Assembly: GCF_029227915.1 (NCBI RefSeq)
Contig: NC_079881.1
Location: 21,365,501-21,429,500, forward strand
Length of the DNA stretch: 64,000 nt
Direction: 5' to 3'
Source: Hydractinia symbiolongicarpus
Taxonomy: Eukaryota > Cnidaria > Hydrozoa > Anthoathecata > Hydractiniidae
Made by a program: the position numbers and the translations under genes. Positions 1 through 12,270 of the stretch are shown piece by piece. The stretch's first letter is position 1, and the number at the start of each line of letters is the position of its first letter. The notes beneath the pieces are model-generated. The model was not told where the DNA came from, made no database searches, and saw nothing but the letters and a program-made list of their open reading frames with translations.

Positions 1-243
1 TAATTTTTTGATTATGAACTATGATCATCCAATTAAGTTTTGATTGGGAAAATATAATTAATGTAGAATATCTAACGTTATTGTAGTATTTAGTTAATTA
101 TTCTTTTTACGAACGACCTCTTAGCGTTCTTTGACAAATGTTCTCGGTCAAAGAATTAATGCAGTGTAAGAACGAGACTTTGGGATGAGGTTATACGCGC
201 ATTTTGACATTTCTCGCCACAAAGAAGCAACTCTTAAAATTTT
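1..243. other. Unassigned AT-rich flank
   Basis: No gene or recognisable element is seen here. The stretch leads straight into the tetranucleotide array. Confidence 0.5.
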
Positions 244-465
244 AACGAACGAACGAACGAACGAACGAACGAACGAACGAACGAACGAACGAACGAACGA
301 ACGAACGAACGAACGAACGAACGAACGAACGAACGAACGAACGAACGAACGAACGAACGAACGAACGAACGAACGAACGAACGAACGAACGAACGAACGA
401 ACGAACGAACGAACGAACGAACGAACGAACGAACGAACGAACGAACGAACGAACGAACGAACGAA
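244..465. repeat. (ACGA)n tetranucleotide microsatellite
   Basis: About 55 uninterrupted copies of the 4-base unit. Read on the plus strand it gives an artificial open frame repeating Thr-Asn-Glu-Arg, because three 4-base units make exactly four codons. There is no sign that this is translated. Confidence 0.97.
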
Positions 466-973
466 ACTAGGAGGAGGGAAAAGTCTATTTTAAAAATAAT
501 AAAAGAGTAATACGAAATGCTACAAACTAAACTTTATACAAACAAAATCGTTTAAACTCTTCTAAAAAGACTGCACAGCCTGGATCGTGTTTTCTTCGTT
601 TAATAAGTTATTCTACTTGATGCGTGTGTTCCACAATGTTACAGCTGGTATAGAAAAATATGTTACCAAAATAATAAACAACTGTCTTTTCTTAATTCAT
701 CTTATAACTAAAATTTAGATAGGTAATGCCAACAAGATGCTGGCGTGGTTTCAAAGTTTTACAATTATATACGCATGACGTATTAGAGAAATTTAAAATG
801 GCGTACACCTTTTTTTCTCTGCAAGTAAGAAAAATATTGCGGCGAGGCTGTACATACAAAGGTCTGTCGATCAACATTTCCTTCTTTGGAATAAAATTTT
901 AGAAGTCTCAAATAAACAGTACAAGATTAATATTTTAAAACTTTTTCCGATTTCGTAACTTTGACAGCTAAAA
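466..973. other. Unassigned AT-rich sequence
   Basis: AT-rich spacer between the microsatellite and a small open frame. A 61-codon minus-strand frame at 692-877 has no recognisable motif and is not called. Confidence 0.4.
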
Positions 974-1273
974 CTAACAGAAAAAATTCTCAGTTGTAAA
1001 AATAATCTCTTTTTTGTTGTTTTTTGAGAAATGGTTTGCTAAGGGATTATATTTTTGACGTGCTTCTGTCTGGTAAGATTCTAAAGATCTAAGAACAATT
1101 TCCTGATCAGTTTTTTTGAATTGCATACGTTTTAGACCAGGTGATCCACCATCCAACATAATACACTTCCCATAATTATCAAGAGACAGTAATAATGATA
1201 AAATTGAAACAGATGATGTTACAACCGACACACAACACGTCTTCTTAACGATGTCCCAACTAACACTTGGCAT
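974..1273 (-). CDS. Hypothetical small single-helix protein
   Basis: Intronless 99-codon frame starting with ATG. Residues about 10-30 form a hydrophobic, Ser/Val/Leu-rich segment that could be a transmembrane helix. A short polar stretch with Gly-Gly-Ser-Pro-Gly follows, then a charged tail rich in Lys, Gln and Glu. This is the plan of many small mitochondrial inner-membrane assembly factors (for example the UQCC3 type), but no family signature is clear enough to name it. The composition is more protein-like than that of neighbouring random frames. It could equally be a chance frame. The next plus-strand feature is an unassigned stretch and no operon-like context exists. Confidence 0.25.
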   Translation of the reverse strand: MPSVSWDIVKKTCCVSVVTSSVSILSLLLSLDNYGKCIMLDGGSPGLKRMQFKKTDQEIVLRSLESYQTEARQKYNPLANHFSKNNKKEIIFTTENFFC

Positions 1274-4200
1274 ACAGAATTATCTCAACAGAGTTCTAGC
1301 CGGCAAATGACGTCTTTTTTAAAGCGCGGCACGCAACACCTTTAACGGTGTTTATACGACACACTAACGTCACTGTAACCGTGAACAATCTTTTAAACGA
1401 ATATTTGGCTGATACCAGATTGAATTTTAGCCGACTTATCTACCTAACTACCCACCTTCTAAGTTGAGACGTTGGTGCTGCCTTTGCAAAACAACAAGTC
1501 AACTATTGTCTTCAAGTTTTGTTTAGAACTGGAATTATTTCGCGGGAAATAAAGAAGCAAAGTTGATACGTGCTTTTATTGATTGATTTATTTCTTAACT
1601 TAACCAAGGCATACGGTTATTAGTAGGCCTTTTTCGCATAAAAACTTACCTTCTTATCCAAAGGTCTTTCTTCGTCTGCTTGAAACATATGTTCGTATTG
1701 AAAAAAAAAAAAAATTCTTTTTGATCACCAAGAGTAAATTAATATTTAACCATAAAAACCTAAAATAAATTTTAGTTTACGTATATAATATATACTTTTG
1801 TTTATTTTTCTCTTTCTTTATTATTTAATATTTAAATGCGTTTTAATTCTCTCCAAGTGGAAGCGTTAAAAATAAAACTTAAAAGGATCAGACAAAAAAA
1901 ATCTGTTTAAGTTTTTAAAAAAAAGCTATTACTATTCCATCCCTTTTAACAGAAGAAAAAAAAGAAGGAAAAGAACACGTACCACCGCGGGAAAAAGGGT
2001 GGGTTCCACAAATACATACGGTTAAAGGAACACCATAAAAGAATTTAAATTCTAGACAGAAGAAAAAACTTTTTGCTTTTTGTGTATAATCTTTAATAGA
2101 ATTTTATATTTTTTTGTTTATTTTTCTTATCAATTGTTTCCATTGTATACATTACTTTAAATATTATCAGAAAGAATTAACAGTGTCATTTTACATGGAC
2201 ACAAATAACGTATTTGACATTTTTGAAGGCGATTTAGTCAAATAAACACCAACGCTTTTTATAAATAACTTTAAAAGCCAACCTCGACCAGGGCTCTTTT
2301 ACGGGAAGGGGTTTTTGTAACACGGAGCTTTCGCGTCAGAATATTACGAGGGAAATATCACATGGGGACGAGGTTGTTCAACTCTATTAACACAGGGCTT
2401 TTCTAGTCTAACGACACTGGGGGCAGATGCGTAAGGTGCCCGCGGGCCATTAGTCTATAACTAATTTTGCCTAGGTAAACTTGTAGAAAGTCTAAATACA
2501 AACAGATTCCAAGGTAAAATTAAATTGATGACGTCATTGGGATCAGAAATGACGTTACATATGCCTAAAATTGGTCATTCTACAGATTTTGCAATACATT
2601 TGAATTTATCAAGTATTTTTGAAGACACGGCTTTAATTTTTGGCAGATTTGTCCACTAAATCACGTCATTGGGATACTTGTACGAAAGTTTCTCATTTTT
2701 TAACGAGAAATGTAAAAACATTTCTTCTCTCTAAAATATTGATGTTTGTCATTAAACTTAGTACAAGGATAGAATATGACTTTGATAGTTCTTCCAGGTA
2801 AGAAAAACAATGTTATGACGTTATTTGGATCAGAGATGACGTCATTTCAATGGAACGATATTTCCTTCAGATCTGGTCTGTATTTTAGCCCTCTGACAGA
2901 TATATCTCCTTAGCAACACCTTAGTAACAACCTAATAACAGGCATGTAATAAATTACTTTTTTAACTAATACAACATCCTACGACATTCATACGAGAGCA
3001 TGACTGCACATTTTAAAATGTACGAAAAAATTACCCCTGTCCGTGCAGTATAAAATTTTTGATTGCACGTCCCAATATAAGTTGGAAAAAGTCACAAAAC
3101 TTCATCACTCAATTACATGCAGAAAAAAAGTTAAGCTCACTCAAATAGGCCGCGGGCACTTTGTGCCCCTTCCTCCCCCCCCCGCACTCCAGTTGCTAAT
3201 AGGGTTAAAAAGGAGATACAAACAAAGAAAAGTATTTTTCTTGTTTCTTTTTGCTACTTTAGTCTGGTTTCTTACACTATAGGTTGCCTATCACGTGACC
3301 GCACCCTTGGAATGCGGAGATGCAACGAAATAGTTATCCAGCTGTATGTATTATAAACCTTTTTTAAAAAAAAAATATAAACATCAATTCTCACCTGAAC
3401 ACTGATCGTCAAAAATATACTCATTTTTTACTGCGATATAAAACATGTAAACAGTTTTGCTCATTGAAAAACTTTTACAACTTAAGTCATAAATGTAATG
3501 CGGTGTTATAACTGCCTTGGACACCTGGATGTGTCATTGAGACATTTTGAAAGAAGGTTTACTCATAAACAAGTCTTTGTTGAGATCGAACGTGACATGT
3601 GAAGTTCCGACATGTAAAAAATATAGTCATCTTTGACATCAGTGTAAATCCGCTCTCATTAAAATTGTAAGGTTTGGTTCTTTGTGGTAAATATGTTAAA
3701 ATGCATGAACCTCATTCCCAGGACTTTTTTCTATAGATAATTGGTATACTGAGAAAAAGTTTGCAATTTCTGCTGCAAAACAAAACATTTAGCTAATTAA
3801 GTTGACTTAGGTACCAATTATAAATGACTCATAGAAGGTAATGTACCGTCCTAAAAAAACTATATTTTTTAACAGGGCTCTTTGAACAGTTTGATACGTT
3901 TTTTCAATATTTTTTAATTTTCAAACATACTTTAAAAGCAGGACGTCTTGCGAGAAAAAAAACGCATAAACTTTGCCAGAGACCATGGTGTTTGTAAATT
4001 TTGGGAAATAAAATTTTAATAGCGATTTTTCTTTATTTCATTTTCAAGTGAAACACAATTCAAGATGATTGTTGAAAACGTAATTTAAAATTTTGGATGC
4101 ATTTTTAGATTTTAATAAATTCAAATACTACTAAACACGTCAATCTTATCTTGAAATAAATTTCTACTCGTGTAAGTGGGTATGTCTCAATATTGGACCT

Positions 4201-4844
4201 CTAATGATACGATTAATAATAAGAAAAAACGTGGAGGCTTTCTTATATGGCCATTAATTTAAAATCTAAAGAGACTAAAGATACGAATGAAAACTGGTTA
4301 CTTTTGTTGAAACTGGCAGGACAACTTTTTCTATCTTTTTAACGTGCAATGTGAAAAAAAATAGACTGGAAAAAGCTTTCGGGCGCCGCCCGTTGATTTG
4401 TTTGCTTAATTTAAATACAAATTTACAACTGATGCAATGTGTAATTTCAAAGTTGCAAGTTATTTTCTATCAACACCTACCGAGGAGAAGAAAAGTCTGG
4501 GAAATATTTGACTTGCTTGTAAAAACCACTTTTCTTAATTTTTTTCGAACAAGATACATAAAAATGTTTACACGTGCAAGAACTACAGTTGTCTCGCTTT
4601 CTTGGCAACTGTCATATCTCTGATTTGCGTCATTCTACTGAAAAGTTCTAACGTGACACTAGCCAGGAATGCTGGGATCGAGTCACCGTTGTGTAAATAA
4701 TCCTTTTGCAGTTCCGTCCATTCACGTGCATATGCCGTCTCGATCATCCCAGTCTCGGAGACACCTTCTTTATTTTTGGCGCACTAAAAACAACGAGGTT
4801 TTGACAGCTAATTAGAACAAAAGCCTACACGAAAAGTACAAAAC
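1274..4844. other. Unassigned intergenic sequence
   Basis: No supported gene. Short GC-richer islands stand out from the AT-rich background at about 2281-2450 and 3160-3200. The first includes a motif of the kind that recurs at 24040-24140, so it may be dispersed repeat debris. Frames at 3043-3282 and 4351-4623 have no family features. Confidence 0.4.
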
Positions 4845-4853
4845 GACAACGAC

Positions 4854-4927
<74 letters not shown>

Positions 4928-4950
4928 AATAACAACAACACAACGACAAC
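4845..4950. repeat. (CAA)n trinucleotide repeat
   Basis: An almost pure CAA array with imperfect ends. On the minus strand it yields artificial poly-Leu, poly-Cys and poly-Val frames, which are not genes. Confidence 0.95.
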
Positions 4951-5625
4951 ACTTTTGGCATTTTGGTTAGCCAAACTGAAGTTAGTTGCCATTTCTCTTC
5001 CAGAAAACTCAAAACAGTACTTTATGGCGATTAGTTTTAACACAAAAAGTAAAATCTTCTCCATACATGTGAAAAAACATCTGGGATTTTTTTTCTCTTT
5101 TTTTTGTACTCAGGCTTGTCGTATAACTTATTACATTGCGAGATAGGCGAAGTAAAAAAGAGTGAAAAATTTGTACTGCCAAATGTGTCTAAACCTATTC
5201 AAAAACAGAACAACAAAGGAACAAACAATAAAACAAACAAACAAACAACTCACTGTAAATAAAAAGAAATCATCAGGCTGCTCGGCGTATATACTTTGCA
5301 CGCGATATCGCTCGTCACTAACAGCTTTGAAGCTGAACCCGAATATGTAAAAGACAGCCTCACGAAATTCTTTTGCTGTTTTCGTGAATTGCTAGAATAA
5401 AAAATTGTTAGAAGAGCTTGTTTGTTATATCGTTAAACCAAGCAAGTATCCCTTTCAATAAATCCATTGTTTTGATTATCCTGATTGTATTTTTATAGGA
5501 CTTCTAGGTTTTTGTCATCCTTAACCACGATAGTACAATTTTTTGAATTAAGCACACTTGGGAAAGACAGACAGGCTAGGCAGGTTAGGTTCTCCAATAT
5601 TGTTTGGATAAGTGAGACTTCTTAC
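4951..5625. other. Sequence downstream of the last visible MAD1 exon
   Basis: By position this should be an intron or 3' region of the minus-strand MAD1 gene. No exon for the conserved C-terminal domain could be found here on the minus strand. Confidence 0.4.
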
Positions 5626-8600
5626 CTCAGTTAACCGCTTAATTTTTAGTTTTTCTGCTTCCAACTGCTTCCGAGCTTCTACAAATTAAAAATGTTAATT
5701 GTTATCACATACATAATATAACTTGTTTAATGCAGATGTTTTTGAACTGCAAAACCTGACCTTGGTTTTAAAAAAAGAGGCATAGAGCAGGTCAAGAAAA
5801 AAGGTAAAGAACTGTTAGAATTGAGTTTAAAAAATTCTTTTGATGGCAATTCTTATTTCGGAAACGATTTCAGATCAGTTCAAGTGCAAAACACATACCT
5901 TCTACCGGCTTGGAATTTTTTATTAACTTTGAAACGTTCAAAGATTCATCTGCGTCTTTTTGGTTACTCTCCTGTTCTGTTTGAAGCTTTACAACTTTCT
6001 TACGCAATTTTTCATTCTCCAATTTGACGTTTTCTAACTCGCGAAAATACGCCTCGCGTGCGAGTTGGATGGGATTTTTTTTCACTTGTAGCACTTTCGT
6101 TTTAAACGGATCATAATCGCCCTAGAATGTACAACAGCGATGATTAAAGATGAAATAGTTAGAGAAGATACAGTAAAGCGTACCGTCAAAACAGCCAGCC
6201 GTTAGTGTAACCCATCCTTGTATAATAATCTACAATAAAAACAAAAACAAAAAAAAGGTTCAATAAACAAAAAAATTAATTTAAAAATACCTGTAGTTCT
6301 TTCTTTTCCAATCTTATTTCTAATATTTCTTTTTCTTCTTTTAATTTCGCGACTTGTGCTTCCAGTTGCGTCCTGTACAAAGATGGTGGAGACAAAAGAT
6401 TGACGGTTACATACAACTTAAGATAGCACATCAATATGAAAGTAAAAAATTCAACCCAACATACTTGATTGTTCGTATCTCCACATCTTCTTTTACACTC
6501 ACAGAAGGAGGGGAACCTTCTGTTTTCAACCTATCGTGTTCCAATTGCAACTAAGAATTATAAGGAATTATAAAAAGCAGGAAAAAATTTGAACAGAACA
6601 GGTGTAATAGATTTCTCATTTAACTTAGCTAACTGATTTTCAGTACAGATTTTCCGCGAATTTCAATTTATTTCCTGCAATTTAGCGAATTTTAACGGCC
6701 GCAAGAGGCTCTTAATTTGCGAAAATTTATTCTCGAAAAACTCTTTTTGGCAAACAATTTACGTAAATTTTAATTTTTTAAAATGCTCTTTACACAAAAA
6801 GTAAAGCACTGTTCTGGAGAATATATTTAAAAAAATTCGCAATTTTCATCAATCACAGAAGAAGTTTTTGAAATCAACCAACAGCAAAAAATAATTCCTG
6901 CAAAAATCGAAATCTGTTTTGCGATTCGCGAAAACTAGCATATTTAAGATGAACAACGATTTTAAATGAAAAACAAATAAAAAACAAACAAACAAAAAAT
7001 AAACAAGAAGCCCTGGGGGCTCTAAGAATTTCCGCTCGCTACCAAAATATTTGATGAAAACCTGCTAATTCGTTGTGTTATTGTGCTAAACATTCGAGGA
7101 GGTTTGGTGCATGAACCTCTGAAGATAAAGCACACAAGTGACATTATATCTTACAACAAACGCAAACAAAACGAAACGTGTCATAATAAACTGACATTTT
7201 AAAATAAATTGCTAACAAAAAATACAGCCTATCATTCATGGTTGAAAGTCTTGCGATTGAAACTTTTATGATCTTAAACGGCATTTAGTTGACAAAAAAT
7301 CAAAATTTTGCTGTGACCATCATTTTCAGCACACTTTTTTTATTAACTGTGCCAATTTTTGTCGAAAATAAAGCAGTTTTAATTTTTGGTTAAATTTTGG
7401 CCTAAAATGACATTTAGGTGACAAAAAATCAAACTTTTGTACCATCATCATTTTCAGCATACTTTATTTATTAACTGTGCCAGATTTAGCCGAAAATGAA
7501 GTGGTTTTAATTTTTGTACCAATTTTGGCCTAAAATGACATTTAAGGTGGCAAAAAACCAAAATTTTGATGTCACCATCATATTCAGCATACTTTATTTT
7601 TTAACTGTGCCAGATTTAACCAAAAATGAAGTGGTTTTAATTTTTGGATCAATTTTGGCCTAAAATGGCATTTAGGTGACAAAAATCAAAATTTCGATGT
7701 CACCATTATGTTCAGCATACTTTTTTTGTTAACTTTGCCAGTTTTTGTTGAAAATGAAGTAGTTTTAATTTTTGGACTAATTTTGTCCTAAAATGACATT
7801 TAAGGTGGCAAAAAATCAAAATTATTATGTCACCATTATGTTCAGCATACTTTTTTTGTTAACTGTGCCAAATTTGTCGAAAACAAATACTAATTTTGTC
7901 CTGAAACGTCATTTAGATGAGTTCCCAGTAGTTAGGGACATTGGGTACGAAGTTTACATCTGTGACGGAGGAACGTGTAATCCCAGGGTCGATTTTTTCT
8001 CAAAAAATGCTCCAAAAGAAAAAAACGACGGTTTTAAAGAATTTCCTACGCCTTCGGGCGCGGAAATTCAAAAAACAAACAAACAAAATGAAGAAATAAA
8101 TAAACAACAACGACAAAACAATTCTACCTGCAGAAGTGATGTTTTCTGCGTGCTACATTCTTTTCTTGATGCTAAAAGCTCAGACTGCAAAACAAAAGTG
8201 AGAAAGAAGGTTGAAAAGAGCACGTTTTATAAACAGAACCATAAATTTAACTTTCGAAATTAGCCAGAAAAAACAAAATGTGAAAAGAAACATACACCAC
8301 AAGGTGTCACAGCTATCTACTGAGAGTATTAAAGCACACCAACGCCCCCTTGTTCAAACGCCCCCTTGTTCAAACGCCCCCTTGTTCAAACGCCCCCTTG
8401 TTCAAACGCCATATCTCAATGTAAGAGGAGTGTTTATATGAGACATTACAGTCCGTTTAAAAAAGTTGTAAAAGAGCTACCTCTAACTTTTCGATTTGGT
8501 TTTCGTATTCTTTTATTCTTTCTTCAGCCTGAAAAATAAAATTAAGGAGAAGTTCTACCAAATTTCAAGAATCCAAGTGTACGTTTTCTATAATGTTCCC

Positions 8601-11600
8601 GATAGCTCAGGTACAAATTTAGGTCAAAACTAAGTAATTGGCCAGCCTAAAAATTTGAAAAGTTAGACACCTAACGCTTATATCTAAATAAACACCTAAA
8701 GCTGAAATTTTGTAAAATTTAAATATTACACAAATAAAAACTGGAGTTGCTTATAAAACCGTCCGTGTGCAGGAGGCTTAAACAGGAGGACATATTTTTT
8801 ATTATGTCATATCAAACTTAAAGAAGACGAATATAAATTATCTAGCCGATCTTACCTCTTTTACACGAATCTTACTTTGGCTGCCATCTTCGTTTTCGTA
8901 ACTGGACAGTACACGTCGAAGTCCATCTCTGTCTGACGACACTAATGTAAACCGTCTTTGTAATTTTTGGCATCTGTCTTCCAACTGCTCATTTTTATCC
9001 TAAAATAAAAACGATAGCTTTTGATTGTGTCTTATCTCTTTCACGAAAGTGTAAATACATGTTTAAGGTTTGAATGGTTGTATCTCGAGACTGGATAGCG
9101 GAAAACAGGTTCATTGTGGGTACATTTGAAGTTGTTTAGGAGATCTCTTGATTCCTTTTTTCGACTGTATTAAATTTTTCATTAAAATTAAAAAAAAATT
9201 GCTCAAAAACAAAACAACAACATAAAAACAACAACAAAAATAGAACGGAGACTTTTGACAAGGTTTGTTTATTAAAACTATAAAAACAACAACAAAAACA
9301 ACGAAAACAACAACAACAACATCAACAATTTACCTGTAACTGCATTGAAACTTCATGCAACTTTGAGCACTCATCATATTTGCTTGATAGTGTTGTGTCT
9401 TTTATCGAAACACTGGTTAAAAAAATAACACAAAATAAGTATGTTCACACACTGTACTGAGTGCAACATGGTGTATATATTTGAAGGTTCTTCAAACTTT
9501 GCAGAAGATTATTTTACGAGCCCTTGTGGAGCAAAACATCTAGTTCAGCATTAGCACGAAGAATATTCTTTAATAAAACGGTTTTCAAAACATACAAACA
9601 CTTAAAAGCGTTGTTCGAAACTTCAAGGGAAAAAAATCAATTTTTCAAAACAAACAGTGTGATGCTCTCCAGGAAAATCGACAATTTCTCTTTTCGTATT
9701 AAAAAATACAAAATGCGGAAATTTCGTATTAACAAAAAAGAATTTCGTATTTTAAAATATTCGCATTTTTAAAAACACATACGGAAATACGAATTTTGTA
9801 TTTTTTAAAAATAGAAAATACGAAATTCTATTTTTAAATATAGAATTTCGTATCTTTAAAAATGTTACTTGTATCAAGTGAGTGGTTAATTATTTATATA
9901 GAAAAATTACTTTTCCTCATTTTAAAATAATATACGGCAACTTTGGACCTTCACAGGGACATTTTTTTATTACTTTTAGAATGATATACGGCAACTTTAA
10001 AGCTTCACACGGACATTTTTTCATTACTTTAGAATGAAATACGGCAAACTTAGAGCTTCACAGGGACATTTCTCGTCATAATCCTATCAATCAGTTTCAA
10101 CCTTTTTTACAAAAACGTTTCATAGTTTTTTCATAGTTAATTATATTATAATTTCAATTCGTATCAAAGATAAAACGATCTCGGAGACTATCCCTAACCA
10201 GTCATTAATTTTTTATCTACAGCGTATTTTTAGAAATACGCGTATTTTTAAAAACGCAATTCGTATTTTTAAAAATACGAAATACGGAATTGTATTGTTT
10301 TCAAAATACCAATTAAAAATAGAAAAGTTATAGAACAATTATTAAAGCGAAGTCTATATATTTAACTTTTAAGAATTTTGACGGCATGTTTACAAACAGT
10401 TTTTATGTTTTACGCTATGTTGTTTCTTTGAGCTTTTGTTAAGTGTTACCTGTTTCCCGCCAATTTCTTATCACCATTTTAACCTATTTAATGCATTTAT
10501 CTTCTACTTAATTAAATGAAAACACAACACTTTGTTGGCTTCGTCAGTTCCCGCCGTTATAAGAAGTTTTTTAATATTTTGCACTCCAAATTTGAGAATT
10601 TCACTTTCACATCGGAAGTATGATTTATATTATAGGAACAACGGTACATAGGTAAGGTATATTGGTATATAAGTAATCCTGCACATTATCTTCCCCAGTG
10701 CTGCAAAAATGATGGATCGAGTGGGATATGATTGGTCTGTTAGTACTTAAGCTCCGGTTGGGCATCATTCGGTGATATCTCGTTGGTACGTATTAGTAGA
10801 AAGGTATGTCGCAAGGAGGACATACGCCTCGACCTCGTGGAATGTTGCAAGGAGGTAGTATCCTCACCTCGTCTACTACATGTGCTAGGGAAATACCTCG
10901 ATGGCGCAGTCGGTAGAGCAGCGCCTGGCAAGCGAGAGGTCGTGGGTTCAACTCCCACTCGATCAGGATTACTTAAACTAATCTAATTTTTACTTTTATT
11001 TTTTTAAAACTTTAATCAACGACCCCACCAATTATATTATGAGATTTGTGGACAGAAGTAAGCTTTGAGGTTACACCAAATTTACGTTAGCATATAAAAA
11101 TTATAATGTCAGGTTATGTCCAAGTGTTGGGGACTATTTTAAGAATAGCTCTTGTCTAAAATAATCCTAACTTATTCAGAAAGCTTCAACTGCTACAAAA
11201 TACACTTTATACATGACTATATTAGAACATGGCACATATATAAGTAAAAGCTACCTTGCTTCCAGTTCCCCTTGTTTTTCTATCATAGACAGTTGACTCT
11301 TTTGCAGTTCGGCTATCATTCTAGTCAATTCTGTAGGTGACCTTAAGAAACAAAGCTAAATCATAACATAGTAATGAACATCCAGTTTGGATATTTAGAA
11401 ATAAGGTTAAACATGTTGCAGTGTTTCAGGTCCTGCAACACAGAGACACAAGAAAACCTCCTAGGTAGAAAATAAGGTCATTTAAAAAAGACTCCAAAAA
11501 TAGCACTGCTGTGAATTTACCTATAGAAAGTTAAATATGTAAAAGTGAAGATAAAACATCTTTTAGGGTGATAATTTATAAATAGGCAAAAGTTTTTTCA

Positions 11601-12233
11601 GATATTTTTATATTGAAGAAAACGACTCCGGTTGAGAAAATTCAAACCTTCAGACAATTTTTTCTACGCAAAGAAAAAAACAACACTTGCTTTGCCCCAC
11701 ATTTTTGTCATTAAGAGAATTTAAACCTTGTTTCTGGTTTTTGAAATATATATTACACCCAAACACTCACTGTGACAGTTTAACTAAAAAATGTATACCT
11801 TGGTCTGACGTCATCACCAAATACATCATAGGATTCCCACTTTTGCAACTTTGTTCTTAATTTCTACAAACGAAAAAATTACCATCGAAAAAAGTTCAGC
11901 GCCATCAAATAGTAGAGGCTTAATATCTGAATGTGCCATGTTTTATTATGAACACAGTAGAGAAAACTTATAGAGAACGTTAGCCAGTGGAAAATTTAAG
12001 GGTTCAGCGGTCCTCATAATTTCACCTATCGTACATTGCATCAATAAAACTACTCCGACAGGGGTTTAAAATAAATACATAAAGCTGCACGGGTGAGGGG
12101 GAGGGGGCATTTTAATAATAATAATAGCCATACAGAATATGGCTATTATTATAGAGATAATCTTGTTGCAAAGTAAAGGCTAATTTAACAGCACAGGCAA
12201 AAAAAATATTTTATGCCAAAATATTTTCTAACG

Positions 12234-12270
<37 letters not shown>

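Noticed and set aside
185-493. 102-codon frame of repeated Thr-Asn-Glu-Arg
   Set aside because: It is only the translation of the (ACGA)n microsatellite.
4812-5064. Minus-strand frames with poly-Cys, poly-Leu and poly-Val
   Set aside because: Artefacts of the CAA repeat read in different frames.
8342-8410. Possible CRISPR-like array
   Set aside because: The 16-bp units are directly adjacent without spacers, and the DNA is eukaryotic.
7793-8441. Two plus-strand frames of 156 and 76 codons
   Set aside because: They run across the intronic 128-bp satellite and the 16-bp minisatellite, on the strand opposite to MAD1, with no family features.
10740-10986. Overlapping frames with MGVEPTTSRLPG-like peptide
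   Set aside because: This peptide is a common by-product of translating tRNA-like T-arm sequences; not a gene.
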